Assembly: GCA_043747835.1 (NCBI GenBank)
Contig: JAYTOK010000084.1
Span: 62,001 to 126,000, forward strand
Source of the DNA: CADEED01 sp043747835
GTDB taxonomy: Bacteria > Pseudomonadota > Gammaproteobacteria > Steroidobacterales > Steroidobacteraceae
Direction of reading: 5' to 3'
Length of the DNA stretch: 64,000 nucleotides
The notes beneath the pieces are model-generated. The model ran no database searches, had not been told where the DNA came from, and saw only the letters and a list, made by a program, of their open reading frames with translations. Positions 16,165 through 24,391 of the stretch are shown piece after piece. Numbering within the stretch: the first letter of the stretch is position 1; every line of letters begins with the position of its first letter. Position numbers and translations under genes: made by a program.

Positions 16165-17574
16165 ATGACCACCGCACCCAAAACCATGTTCGAAAAAGTC
16201 TGGAACGACCACGTCGTTGTTCCCGAGACCGCTGAAACTCCCGCCGTTCTCTTCATCGACCTGCACCTCACCCACGAAGTCACGACGCCCCAGGCCTACA
16301 CGGAGCTGCGCAATCGCGGGCTCAGGCTGCGCCGCCCCGACCTCACGCTCGCCACCATGGACCACTCCACGCCCACGCGCACCGAGCAGGTCTTCGGCGG
16401 CGTGCCCATCTCGATCGACTCCGCCGCCAAGCAGGTCAAACAACTCGAGATCAACGCGAACGAGTTCGGCGTCGAGCTGTTCAACCTGCAGGATGCGCGC
16501 CGCGGCATCGTGCACATCATCGGACCCGAGCTCGGCATCACGCAGCCCGGGAAGACAATCGTCTGCGGCGACAGCCACACATCGACGCACGGTGCGTTCG
16601 GCGCTCTCGCCTTCGGCATCGGCACGACGGAAGTCGGCCACGTGCTCGCGACGCAGTGCCTGCTCCAGCGCAGGCCGAAGACTTTCGCGATCAACGTCGT
16701 GAACGCGCTCCCTCCGGGCGTCACCGCGAAAGATCTGATCCTCTCGATCATCGGTGAGATCGGAGTTTCCGGCGGCACGGGCTACGTGCTCGAGTACCGC
16801 GGCCCCGCCATCGAAAAGCTCTCGATGGACGAGCGCATGACCATCTGCAACATGTCCATCGAAGCCGGCGCGCGCGCCGGCATGATCGCGCCCGATGCGA
16901 TCACATTCGACTACCTTGCCGATGCGCCCCGCGCGCCGAAGGGCGCGGCGTGGGAAGCCGCGCTCGCGCGCTGGAAAAAACTCCCGACCGACGTGGGCGC
17001 GCGCTTCGATCGCAGTGTCGAGATCGATGCCGCGAAACTCGTGCCCATGGTCACCTACGGCACGCATCCCGGAATGGTTGCGCCGATCACGGGCTCCGTG
17101 CCCGCGAGTGGCGATGCCGTGTTCGAGAAGGCGCTCAAATACATGGGGCTCACCAAGGGCGAGCCGATCGCGAACGTGCCCGTGAACAATGTGTTCGTCG
17201 GCAGCTGCACGAACGGCCGGCTCTCGGATCTGCGCAATGCCGCGCGCGTGCTCAAGGGTCACAAGCTCGCGCAGGGCGTGAAGATGCTCGTCGTTCCAGG
17301 CTCGCAGTCCGTCAAGCGCGCCGCCGAGGCCGAAGGCCTCGACAAGATCTTCGTCGACGCCGGTGCCGAGTGGCGCGAGAGCGGCTGCTCGATGTGTCTC
17401 GGCATGAACGGCGATCTCGTCCCGGCTGGCCACTATTCCGTCAGCACGAGCAATCGCAACTTCGAAGGCCGCCAGGGAACGGGCGCGCGCACCTTGCTCG
17501 CGAGTCCCGAGACCGCCGCGGCGTCCGCGATCCGCGGCCGCGTCACCGATCCGCGCGAATTTCAGTCAAACTAG
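16165..17574 (+). CDS. leuC: 3-isopropylmalate dehydratase, large subunit
   Basis: An aconitase-family subunit that with LeuD interconverts 2- and 3-isopropylmalate. The start MTTAPKTMFEKVW gives 469 residues, the usual size; the longer frame would run into the palindrome upstream. The [4Fe-4S] cysteines lie in FVGSCTNGRLSDL and in SGCSMCLGMN near the C-terminus. The ribosome site (GAAG) is weak. leuD follows after 6 bp. Confidence 0.95.
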   Translation: MTTAPKTMFEKVWNDHVVVPETAETPAVLFIDLHLTHEVTTPQAYTELRNRGLRLRRPDLTLATMDHSTPTRTEQVFGGVPISIDSAAKQVKQLEINANEFGVELFNLQDARRGIVHIIGPELGITQPGKTIVCGDSHTSTHGAFGALAFGIGTTEVGHVLATQCLLQRRPKTFAINVVNALPPGVTAKDLILSIIGEIGVSGGTGYVLEYRGPAIEKLSMDERMTICNMSIEAGARAGMIAPDAITFDYLADAPRAPKGAAWEAALARWKKLPTDVGARFDRSVEIDAAKLVPMVTYGTHPGMVAPITGSVPASGDAVFEKALKYMGLTKGEPIANVPVNNVFVGSCTNGRLSDLRNAARVLKGHKLAQGVKMLVVPGSQSVKRAAEAEGLDKIFVDAGAEWRESGCSMCLGMNGDLVPAGHYSVSTSNRNFEGRQGTGARTLLASPETAAASAIRGRVTDPREFQSN

Positions 17575-17580
17575 TCACAC

Positions 17581-18156
17581 ATGCCCGCCGTAAAGACCAT
17601 CCGCGCGCGCACCGTCGTGCTACCCGTCACCAACATCGACACCGACCAGATCATCCCCGCGCGGTTTCTCACCGCGACGTCGAAGGCCGGGTTCGGCAAA
17701 CATCTCTTCGCCGACTGGCGCTACGACGCCGCCGGCAATCCGAAACCTGACTTCGTGCTCAACCAGCCGCAAGCCGCGGGAGCGCGCATCCTCGTGGCCG
17801 GTCGCAACCTGGGTTGCGGTTCGTCGCGTGAGCACGCGCCTTGGGCGCTGCAGGACTACGGCTTCGACGCCGTCGTCAGCACCGAATTCGCGGACATCTT
17901 CCTGACTAACTGTCTGAAGAACGGCCTGCTGCCGTTGCTCGTCGACGAGAAGACGCACGCCTGGCTGCTCGCGAATCCTGGCGCCGAACTCGACATCGAC
18001 ATCGCGACCACGACGCTCAAGCTTCCCGACGGCACCGCCGTGGCATTCCCGCTCGAGGGTTTCGCGAAGTACTGTTTGCTGAACGGCGTTGACGAGCTCG
18101 GCTTCCTGCTGTCGCAGGGCGACGCGATTTCCGTCTATGAGACTGCGCACCGATGA
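17581..18156 (+). CDS. leuD: 3-isopropylmalate dehydratase, small subunit
   Basis: A 191-residue swivel-domain partner of LeuC, slightly shorter than many relatives. It carries the typical N-terminal NIDTDQIIPARFL and the substrate loop GRNLGCGSSREHAPWAL. Its stop overlaps the leuB start (ATGA), indicating translational coupling within the operon. Confidence 0.95.
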   Translation: MPAVKTIRARTVVLPVTNIDTDQIIPARFLTATSKAGFGKHLFADWRYDAAGNPKPDFVLNQPQAAGARILVAGRNLGCGSSREHAPWALQDYGFDAVVSTEFADIFLTNCLKNGLLPLLVDEKTHAWLLANPGAELDIDIATTTLKLPDGTAVAFPLEGFAKYCLLNGVDELGFLLSQGDAISVYETAHR

Positions 18157-19211
18157 AGGCGATGATTGCGGTCATCGCGGGCGATGGCATCGGTCCCGAA
18201 GTCGTCGCCGAAGGACTGCGGGTGCTGCTGCGCGTCGCGCAGAAGTTCGGTCATGACTTTTCGTTGAACGCCGTGCCATTCGGCGGTGCCGCGATCGACC
18301 TGACCGGTGACCCCTTGCCCAAACAGACTCTCGAGGCGTGTCTCGCGGCGGATGCCGTGTTGTTGGGCGCGATCGGCGGTCCGAAATGGGGACCCTCCTC
18401 GCCCGTGCGTCCCGAGCAAGGACTGCTGCGCATCCGGCGCGAGTTCGGCGTCTACGCGAACCTGCGGCCCATCAAACTGCATCCGGCACTGCGCGATTCG
18501 TCGGCGATCAAGCCCGAGGTGCTCGACGGCGTGGATCTCGTGTTCGTACGCGAGCTCACCGGCGGAATCTACTTCGGCGAGAAGAGCCGCACTGCCACGC
18601 AGGCGACAGATGTCTGCACGTACACCGTGACCGAGATCGAGCGCATCGTGCGAGTCGCCGGCCACCTCGCGCAGGCGCGGCGCCGAAAAATCGTCTCGAT
18701 CGACAAGTCGAACGTGCTCGAAACTTCCCGCCTCTGGCGCGAAGTCGCCGAACGGATCGTCAAGACGGAATTTCCCGGCATCGCGCTCGAGCACATGCTC
18801 GTCGATTCCGCGGCGATGCATCTGATCCGCCGTCCGCGGGACTTCGATGTTCTCGTCACCGAGAACATGTTCGGGGACATCCTGACGGACGAAGGCGCCA
18901 TGCTCGCGAGCTCGCTCGGCGTGCTGCCGTCGGCCTCGCTCGGCGATGGGCGTCGTGGACTCTACGAGCCGATCCATGGCTCGGCGCCCGACATCGCGGG
19001 CAAAGGCATCGCAAATCCCATCGGCACGATTCTGAGCGTGGCGCTGCTGCTCAAGCATTCGCTTGGGCTGGACGTCGAGGCGGCCGCGGTGGAAACCGCG
19101 GTGAGTGTCGCGATCGACGGCGGCGCGCGCACGGCGGACATCGCGGAGAAAGGACGCACGGTCCTGACTACAGCCCAGATGGGCGATGCCGTGCTCGCCG
19201 CACTGAACTGA
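18153..19211 (+). CDS. leuB: 3-isopropylmalate dehydrogenase
   Basis: The enzyme oxidatively decarboxylates 3-isopropylmalate with NAD+ and a divalent metal. 352 residues, starting IAVIAGDGIGPEVVAEGL. It has the RELTGGIYFGEKSRT segment and a C-terminal metal/NAD region (ENMFGDILTDEGAMLASSLG, then EPIHGSAPDIAGKG). Being the last gene of the ilv-leu operon, it is followed directly by a terminator hairpin. Confidence 0.95.
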   Translation: MKAMIAVIAGDGIGPEVVAEGLRVLLRVAQKFGHDFSLNAVPFGGAAIDLTGDPLPKQTLEACLAADAVLLGAIGGPKWGPSSPVRPEQGLLRIRREFGVYANLRPIKLHPALRDSSAIKPEVLDGVDLVFVRELTGGIYFGEKSRTATQATDVCTYTVTEIERIVRVAGHLAQARRRKIVSIDKSNVLETSRLWREVAERIVKTEFPGIALEHMLVDSAAMHLIRRPRDFDVLVTENMFGDILTDEGAMLASSLGVLPSASLGDGRRGLYEPIHGSAPDIAGKGIANPIGTILSVALLLKHSLGLDVEAAAVETAVSVAIDGGARTADIAEKGRTVLTTAQMGDAVLAALN

Positions 19212-19214
19212 GAT

Positions 19215-19243
19215 GGTGCGGCCGGGCTGCGCCCGACCGCACC
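19215..19243. terminator. Hairpin between convergent leuB and metB
   Basis: An outer stem GGTGCGG / CCGCACC (19215-19221 with 19237-19243) encloses an inner CGGGC/GCCCG stem. It lies in the 41-bp gap between convergent stops, so it should terminate in both directions, though flanking U tracts are poor. Confidence 0.6.
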
Positions 19244-19252
19244 TCAGACTAA

Positions 19253-20410
19253 CTAACCGGCCGACTTCACGCCGTTGGCGAGATCGCGCAACAGGTCGTC
19301 GATCGACTCGATGCCGATCGACAGTCGCAGCAGTCCGTCGACGAGCCCCGCCGCCGCGCGGGCTTCGGGCGCCATGGCCGCATGCGTCATCGTCGCTGGA
19401 TGCGCGACCAGGCTCTCCACGCCGCCCAGCGACTCCGCCAGCGAGAACAGCTCGAGCGCTTCCGCGAAGCGACGCGCTCCATCGATGCCGCCCTGCACTT
19501 CGAGCGTGACGATCGCGCCGAAGCCCGACTGCTGACGCTTTGCGATCTCGTGCCCCGGATGGGACGGCAAGCCGGGGAAATACACGGTCTTCACGGCCTT
19601 CTGCTTCGCGAGGTATTCCGCGACAGCCTGCGCATTGCGGCCGTGCTCACGCAGCCGCACGTGCAGCGTGCGCAAGCCGCGCAATGTCAGGTAGCTGTCG
19701 AACGCGGAGCCTGTGAGGCCGAGGCAGTTCCCCCACCACGCGAGTTGCCCGGCCACTTCGGGCTTTGCGGCGATCACGGCTCCACCGACGACGTCGCTGT
19801 GGCCGTTGATGTACTTCGTGGTCGAGTGCAGGACGATGTCCGCGCCGAGTGCGAGCGGGCGCTGCCAGCCGGGCGAGAGGAAGGTGTTGTCCGCGACGAC
19901 GAGCGCGCCGATCGCATGCGCGCGCTTCGAGATGTCGGCGACATCGGTGATGCGTAACAGGGGATTGCTGGGGGTCTCGATCCACACGAGCCCGGCAGGT
20001 TTCGCGAACGCTGCGTCGACGGCCTTCGCATCGCCGAAATTCACGAACTCGACGTCGAGCTCGCCGCGCTTCTTCCACGCGCCGAACAGGCGGAACGTGC
20101 CGCCGTAGCAGTCGTGCGGCACGATGACTCGCGCGCCGACGGGAAGCAAATGCCCGACCAGCGTGATCGCGCCCATGCCGGAACCGGTGATGACTGCGCC
20201 CACACCCCCTTCGAGATCGGCCAACGCTTCGGCCAACAGGTCGCGCGTCGGATTGCCCGAGCGGCTGTAGTCGTATTTGCGCTTGTCACCGAAGCCGCGG
20301 AACGCGTACGTCGACGAGAGGTGCAGCGGCGGCACCACCGCTCCCGTCACGTCACAGCTTTCGAGGCCCGCGCGCACGGCGCGGGTGTCCAGGGTCAGTG
20401 AGGTCGTCAT
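19253..20410 (-). CDS. metB: Cystathionine gamma-synthase / trans-sulfuration PLP enzyme
   Basis: A Cys/Met-metabolism PLP enzyme of 385 residues. The PLP lysine lies in LHSTTKYINGHSDVVGG; DYSRSGNPTRD binds phosphate and ADNTFLSPGWQRPL holds the cofactor Asp. The start overlaps the metX stop by one base (TGATG), so both are made together under the SAM riboswitch. The context favours gamma-synthase or O-acylhomoserine sulfhydrylase in methionine synthesis. Cystathionine gamma-lyase cannot be excluded from sequence alone. Confidence 0.82.
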   Translation of the reverse strand: MTTSLTLDTRAVRAGLESCDVTGAVVPPLHLSSTYAFRGFGDKRKYDYSRSGNPTRDLLAEALADLEGGVGAVITGSGMGAITLVGHLLPVGARVIVPHDCYGGTFRLFGAWKKRGELDVEFVNFGDAKAVDAAFAKPAGLVWIETPSNPLLRITDVADISKRAHAIGALVVADNTFLSPGWQRPLALGADIVLHSTTKYINGHSDVVGGAVIAAKPEVAGQLAWWGNCLGLTGSAFDSYLTLRGLRTLHVRLREHGRNAQAVAEYLAKQKAVKTVYFPGLPSHPGHEIAKRQQSGFGAIVTLEVQGGIDGARRFAEALELFSLAESLGGVESLVAHPATMTHAAMAPEARAAAGLVDGLLRLSIGIESIDDLLRDLANGVKSAG

Positions 20411-21483
20411 CAGTCGTTACCTTGAGAGTCGTTTAGACAGTTGGAGAAAATGGGCGCCAGGCGCCGGTTCTCTTTGAGGAAAGCGTCATGGCCGTACACC
20501 GACGAGATCTCGTGCAGTTCGGCGTTGGGCAGTCGCGCGACCATCGCGCGCATGTCCGCGAGCGGCACGAGTTGATCCTCGCGCACGGCAATCGCCGTCA
20601 CGGGCGTGAAGACGCGGCCCGCATCCACGCGGTGCAGATCGATCGACTCCGACAGACACACGAAGGAGTCCGGGCGGTACGATTTCGCGTAGTCGGCGCC
20701 GCGCGCGAAGAGATACTCCTCGACGGGCAGGACGAACCTGTCGTCACCCTTGCCATCATTCCTTCTTCGGGCGGCGCCGGCGAAGCGCGCGGCGAATTCC
20801 TCGGGACTGCGATACGTCGCCATCGCGAGCGCGCGCGCGAGTTCGAGGCCCTTCGCGGGATCACCGTTCTCGATCGCCATCTTCACGATGCGCCGCTGCA
20901 CGACACGCCACGCGCTCGCCATCGGATGCGCGCGGTCCGCGGCGCTGATCACGATGAGTCGCGCGACGCGATCGGGATAGCGCTCGCCGAACGCGAGCGC
21001 GACCATGCCACCGTACGAAGCGCCGGCAATCGCACGCACCGACGACAGCCCCAGGTGGTTGATGAGACGCAGCAGCAACTCGGCCTGGTCGTACGCCGAG
21101 ACCGTGGGGAAAGGAGCGCCATCGCGCGGACCGGTGGTATCCGCGCTCGCGCCGAGATAGTCGAAGCTCAGGACGCGAAAGCGTTGTGTGTCGAGCGCGA
21201 GCCCCGGGCCCACCACTTCGTGCCACCAGCCACCGCGCGGCTCATCGGGGATCCACACGCGCCGCGACGCGGAGATGCCGCCCAGCGCCACGACGACCGG
21301 CGCACCCGCCGGACCCGTCAGACGCCACGACACCGACACGGACTCGATCACTCCACCGAAGTGCAGCTTCATCTCGCCGGGAACGGCGAGCACCCCTTCG
21401 CGCACGAGCGGGTGCGGCGCGTTTTCGCCACTCGCCGGATCGCGGGGCAGATCGTTACGGGAAATTGTCTTGTCGTTGCTCAC
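20410..21483 (-). CDS. metX: Homoserine O-acyltransferase MetX
   Basis: An alpha/beta-hydrolase-fold acyltransferase activating homoserine for methionine synthesis. The start is GTG at 21483, with GAGGAG 5 nt upstream, giving 357 residues; a longer frame would run through the riboswitch leader and is rejected. The nucleophile serine is in AGASYGGMVALAFG, the Asp in REDQLVP and the His in YGHDAFLKE. Whether it uses acetyl- or succinyl-CoA cannot be decided by eye; relatives in Xanthomonadales often use succinyl-CoA. Confidence 0.87.
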   Translation of the reverse strand: MSNDKTISRNDLPRDPASGENAPHPLVREGVLAVPGEMKLHFGGVIESVSVSWRLTGPAGAPVVVALGGISASRRVWIPDEPRGGWWHEVVGPGLALDTQRFRVLSFDYLGASADTTGPRDGAPFPTVSAYDQAELLLRLINHLGLSSVRAIAGASYGGMVALAFGERYPDRVARLIVISAADRAHPMASAWRVVQRRIVKMAIENGDPAKGLELARALAMATYRSPEEFAARFAGAARRRNDGKGDDRFVLPVEEYLFARGADYAKSYRPDSFVCLSESIDLHRVDAGRVFTPVTAIAVREDQLVPLADMRAMVARLPNAELHEISSVYGHDAFLKENRRLAPIFSNCLNDSQGND

Positions 21484-21486
21484 ATC

Positions 21487-21517
21487 GGCTCCTCGCTCCC
21501 TCGAGCACTCGCGAGCC
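21487..21517 (-). promoter_or_regulatory. Ribosome-site sequestering hairpin of metX
   Basis: In the transcript, GGCTCGC (21517 to 21511) can pair with GCGAGGAGCC (21496 to 21487), which contains the metX Shine-Dalgarno GAGGAG. With no U-rich terminator between the aptamer and the start, this is the likely expression platform: SAM binding would hide the ribosome site. A separate 7-bp hairpin (21522-21540) lies between. Confidence 0.55.
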
Positions 21518-21579
21518 GCCGCGCCAGGCGAAACCTGGCGTTGCACCCCATCCGCCCGGAAACCGGGGGAACGAGGCTG

Positions 21580-21699
21580 CTCATCTGCCGAAATTCGCAC
21601 CTCGACGGTGAAGGAACTTCGCAGGAGTTGGCACCTTTCCGCTTGTGCGGCGGTTGCCCCGGCTTCGTCGGGCCTATCCCTCAGCCGGTCTCGATGAGT
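21580..21699 (-). promoter_or_regulatory. S-box (SAM-I) riboswitch upstream of metX
   Basis: The minus strand carries the conserved SAM-I core in order: GAGGGA, GGCCCGACGAAGCC, GGGGCAACC, then AAGGTGCCAACTCC. P1 pairs CTCAT (21698 to 21694) with ATGAG (21584 to 21580). P3 is CCGC-acaa-GCGG, and P4 forms from CTGCGAA with TTCGGCAG. SAM binding is established for this class. It lies immediately downstream of a matching promoter and upstream of metX-metB, so methionine synthesis should be repressed when SAM is abundant. Confidence 0.93.
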
Positions 21700-21705
21700 G
21701 GCGCG

Positions 21706-21734
21706 ATTCTATGAGGCGTCCCGCACGAGCGCAA
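21706..21734 (-). promoter_or_regulatory. Promoter of the metX riboswitch transcript
   Basis: On the minus strand TTGCGC (21734-21729), a 17-bp spacer and TAGAAT (21711-21706) form a good sigma-70 promoter. Initiation about 7 bases downstream would start the RNA almost exactly at riboswitch P1. Confidence 0.7.
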
Positions 21735-21781
21735 GGCATTACCCTTGCTTTTCTGCAGCCGCGCGCGCCTAATGCGCCACC

Positions 21782-21799
21782 GTATTAACGCGTTAGTAC
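21782..21799. promoter_or_regulatory. Predicted operator of the TrpR-like regulator
   Basis: GTATTAACGCGTTAGTAC is an 18-bp palindrome with a single mismatched pair. It ends 17 bp before the TrpR-like gene's ATG. Its half-sites (GTAyTA / TAGTAC) resemble the E. coli TrpR operator half-sites, so the protein encoded next to it is the obvious ligand. It is also within about 50 bp of the divergent metX promoter. This assignment is inference from symmetry, position and family. Confidence 0.65.
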
Positions 21800-21816
21800 A
21801 TTAATTCGCACGACCG

Positions 21817-22128
21817 ATGAAGCAGCATCGCAACGTCACCGCCCGACAGGAGGCGCTCTCCGAGCGCAGCCTCTTCGCGGCCATGCTCACGCTGAAGAAC
21901 GTCGACGAGTGCCGCGCCTTCTTTCGCGACCTGTGCACGCCCGCGGAGCTGCAGGCGATGGCGGACCGCTGGGCGGTCGTCGAGTGGCTGCAGAAAGGGG
22001 TGCCCTATCGCGAGATCCACCGCCTGACCGGCGTCAGCGTCACGACCATAGGCCGGGTCGCGCGCTGTCTGGCCGACGGCAACGGTGGGTATGCAGTAGT
22101 CGCGACCCGCGCGCAGCGCCATTCCTGA
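21817..22128 (+). CDS. TrpR/YerC-family transcriptional regulator heading the his operon
   Basis: A 103-residue all-helical repressor of the Trp-repressor superfamily with a helix-turn-helix around YREIHRLTGVSVTTIGRV (64-81). Compared with E. coli TrpR from memory, the ligand-pocket equivalents of Thr44, Arg54, Thr81 and Arg84 are kept (T41, R51, T77, R80). Two neighbouring positions differ: Gly85 becomes V81 and Ser88 becomes C84. The co-repressor may therefore not be tryptophan. As the first gene before hisG, with an operator at its own promoter, it probably autoregulates and controls histidine synthesis. Confidence 0.82.
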   Translation: MKQHRNVTARQEALSERSLFAAMLTLKNVDECRAFFRDLCTPAELQAMADRWAVVEWLQKGVPYREIHRLTGVSVTTIGRVARCLADGNGGYAVVATRAQRHS

Positions 22129-22169
22129 ACCCTATCGCGACCGGCCGAAGCCGGCGCAACGGAAATCCC

Positions 22170-23084
22170 ATGCAAATGCCACCGAACGATCGCGATCAAC
22201 GCCTCAAGCTCGCTGTGCAGAAATCCGGCCGGCTGACGGAACCGTCGCTCGACCTGTTGAAGAATTGCGGGCTCAAGCTCTCGCGCGGCCGCGACCAGCT
22301 CATGGGCTTCGGCGAGAACATGCCTCTCGACGTGCTGTTCGTGCGCGACGACGACATCCCGGACCTCGTGCAGGAAGACGTCTGCGATCTCGGGCTCATG
22401 GGCCGCAACGTGCTCGAGGAGAAACGCCTCGAACTCATCTCCCGCGGTCACGCCGCCAACTTCGTGGAGCTGCGCACGCTCGACTATGGCCGCTGCCGTC
22501 TGTCGATCGCCGTGCCGGATGGATTTACTTACGAAGGCCCGAAGACGCTGCAGGGCAAACGCATCGCGACCACCTACCCGTTCATGCTCGAGCGCTTCCT
22601 CAAGGAGCGCAACATCGTGGCCGAGATCGTCACGCTGTCGGGCGCCGTCGAGATCGCGCCCAGGCTCGGCCGCGCCGATGTGATTTGCGATCTCGTCTCG
22701 ACGGGATCCACGCTGCAGGCGAACCACATGCGCGAGGTCGACGTGGTGCTCGAGAGCCAGGCGGTGCTGATCCGCACGCCGGTGCAGCTCTCGGAGGCGA
22801 AGCAGGAATGGGTTGACCGGCTGTTGCTGCGCATCGAAGGCGTCCAGGCGGTGCGCGAGAGCAAGTACATCATGCTGCACGCGCCGCGTTCGGCGCTCGC
22901 CGAGATCCGCCGCCTGCTGCCGGGCAGCGAATCGCCGACGATCATTCCGCTCGAAGGATCGAACGACCGCATCGTGATCCACGCCGTGTGTCGCGAGAAC
23001 GTGTTCTGGGAGACGCTCGAGAGTCTCAAGAAAGCGGGCGCGAGCGCCCTCCTCGTGCTGCCGGTCGAGAAGATGCTCGCCTGA
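22170..23084 (+). CDS. hisG: ATP phosphoribosyltransferase (long form)
   Basis: The first enzyme of histidine synthesis, joining ATP and PRPP. ATG 22170 with GGA upstream gives 304 residues, the long HisG form with a C-terminal ACT-like regulatory domain, so no HisZ partner is needed and histidine feedback is expected. Motifs include LAVQKSGRLTEPSL at the start and the PRPP loop DLVSTGSTLQANHM. The stop overlaps hisD (TGATG). Confidence 0.95.
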   Translation: MQMPPNDRDQRLKLAVQKSGRLTEPSLDLLKNCGLKLSRGRDQLMGFGENMPLDVLFVRDDDIPDLVQEDVCDLGLMGRNVLEEKRLELISRGHAANFVELRTLDYGRCRLSIAVPDGFTYEGPKTLQGKRIATTYPFMLERFLKERNIVAEIVTLSGAVEIAPRLGRADVICDLVSTGSTLQANHMREVDVVLESQAVLIRTPVQLSEAKQEWVDRLLLRIEGVQAVRESKYIMLHAPRSALAEIRRLLPGSESPTIIPLEGSNDRIVIHAVCRENVFWETLESLKKAGASALLVLPVEKMLA

Positions 23085-24391
23085 TGAGGATCGTCGACTG
23101 GAAATCCGCTTCTTCGGACAAACGTCGCGCGGCGCTGGCGCGCCCGGCGGCCGAAGCACGCGCGGAAGTCTTCCGTCAGGCCGCGGACATCGTGGACGCG
23201 GTGCGCGCCGAAGGCGATGCGGCCGTGCGCCGGATCTCCGAGAAGTTTGGCGCGCGAATCGACGAGCTGCGCGCGACCCCCGCGGAATTCCGCGAGGCAC
23301 GCGCGCGCCTCACCTCGGAGCAGATCGCGGCGCTCGAACGCGCCGTCGCGAACGTCACGACATTTCATGAAGCGCAGCGCTCGCCGCCCCTGAGCGTGGA
23401 AACGATGCCGGGCGTTCGTTGTGAGCGAATCACGCGACCCATCGATCGCGTGGGCCTGTATGTCCCCGCCGGCTCCGCGCCGCTGCCGTCCACCGCGATC
23501 ATGCTCGCGGTGCCCGCGCGAATCGCGGGCTGTCAGGCGCGCGCGATCGCGAGCGCGTCGGGTCCCGACGGCAAGGTGCATGCCGCGGTGCTGGTTGCCG
23601 CCGAGCTCTGCGGAGTCGATACCGTGTACAAGATGGGCGGCGCGCAGGCGATCGCCGCACTCGCCTTCGGCACGGACAGCGTGCGCAAGGTCGACAAGAT
23701 CTTCGGTCCCGGCAACGCCTGGGTGACGGCCGCCAAGCAGATCGTTGCCGCCGACCCCAATGGCGCGGCGATCGATCTGCCCGCCGGGCCGTCCGAGGTT
23801 CTGGTAATCGCCGACGATTCGGCGGACCCGCGCTTTGTCGCTGCCGACCTGCTCGCTCAGGCCGAGCACGACACGCTGGCGCAGGTGCTGCTCGTCACGA
23901 CTTCGATGGATCTCGCCAGCGAAGTGAACGCGGAGCTCGTGTCGCAATCGCACGAGCTGACGCGTCTTGAAATCGTCGACGTCTCGATGAACGCCAGCCG
24001 CTGCATCGTGGTCGCAGATCTCGCGACCGCGCTCGCGGTTTCGAACGAATATGCACCCGAGCATCTCATCATCCAGACGCGGGAGCCCCGTTCGCTGTTG
24101 CCGGGTGTCACGTGCGCGGGCTCCGTATTTCTCGGACCGTGGTCGCCCGAGTCGATCGGCGACTACTGTTCGGGCACTAACCACGTCCTGCCAACGTTCG
24201 GCTACGCACGCAGCTTCAGCGGCGTCTCTCTACTCGAGTATCAGAAGCGGATCACCGTGCAGGAGCTCAGTGCGGACGGTCTGCGCGCGCTCGGACCCAC
24301 GGCAGTGACCCTGTCGGATCTCGAGGGTCTCGATGCGCATGGCAACGCCGTCCGCGTTCGGTTGAACGCACTCGCGGGAGGCGCGCGATGA
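23084..24391 (+). CDS. hisD: Histidinol dehydrogenase
   Basis: A Zn enzyme performing the two final NAD+-dependent oxidations to histidine. 435 residues from the ATG overlapping the hisG stop. Signatures include GLYVPAGSAPLPST, KIFGPGNAWVTAAK, LPAGPSEVLVIAD, the histidines of QAEHDTLAQ and GTNHVLPT, and EHLIIQT. The stop overlaps the hisC start (ATGA). Confidence 0.95.
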   Translation: MRIVDWKSASSDKRRAALARPAAEARAEVFRQAADIVDAVRAEGDAAVRRISEKFGARIDELRATPAEFREARARLTSEQIAALERAVANVTTFHEAQRSPPLSVETMPGVRCERITRPIDRVGLYVPAGSAPLPSTAIMLAVPARIAGCQARAIASASGPDGKVHAAVLVAAELCGVDTVYKMGGAQAIAALAFGTDSVRKVDKIFGPGNAWVTAAKQIVAADPNGAAIDLPAGPSEVLVIADDSADPRFVAADLLAQAEHDTLAQVLLVTTSMDLASEVNAELVSQSHELTRLEIVDVSMNASRCIVVADLATALAVSNEYAPEHLIIQTREPRSLLPGVTCAGSVFLGPWSPESIGDYCSGTNHVLPTFGYARSFSGVSLLEYQKRITVQELSADGLRALGPTAVTLSDLEGLDAHGNAVRVRLNALAGGAR

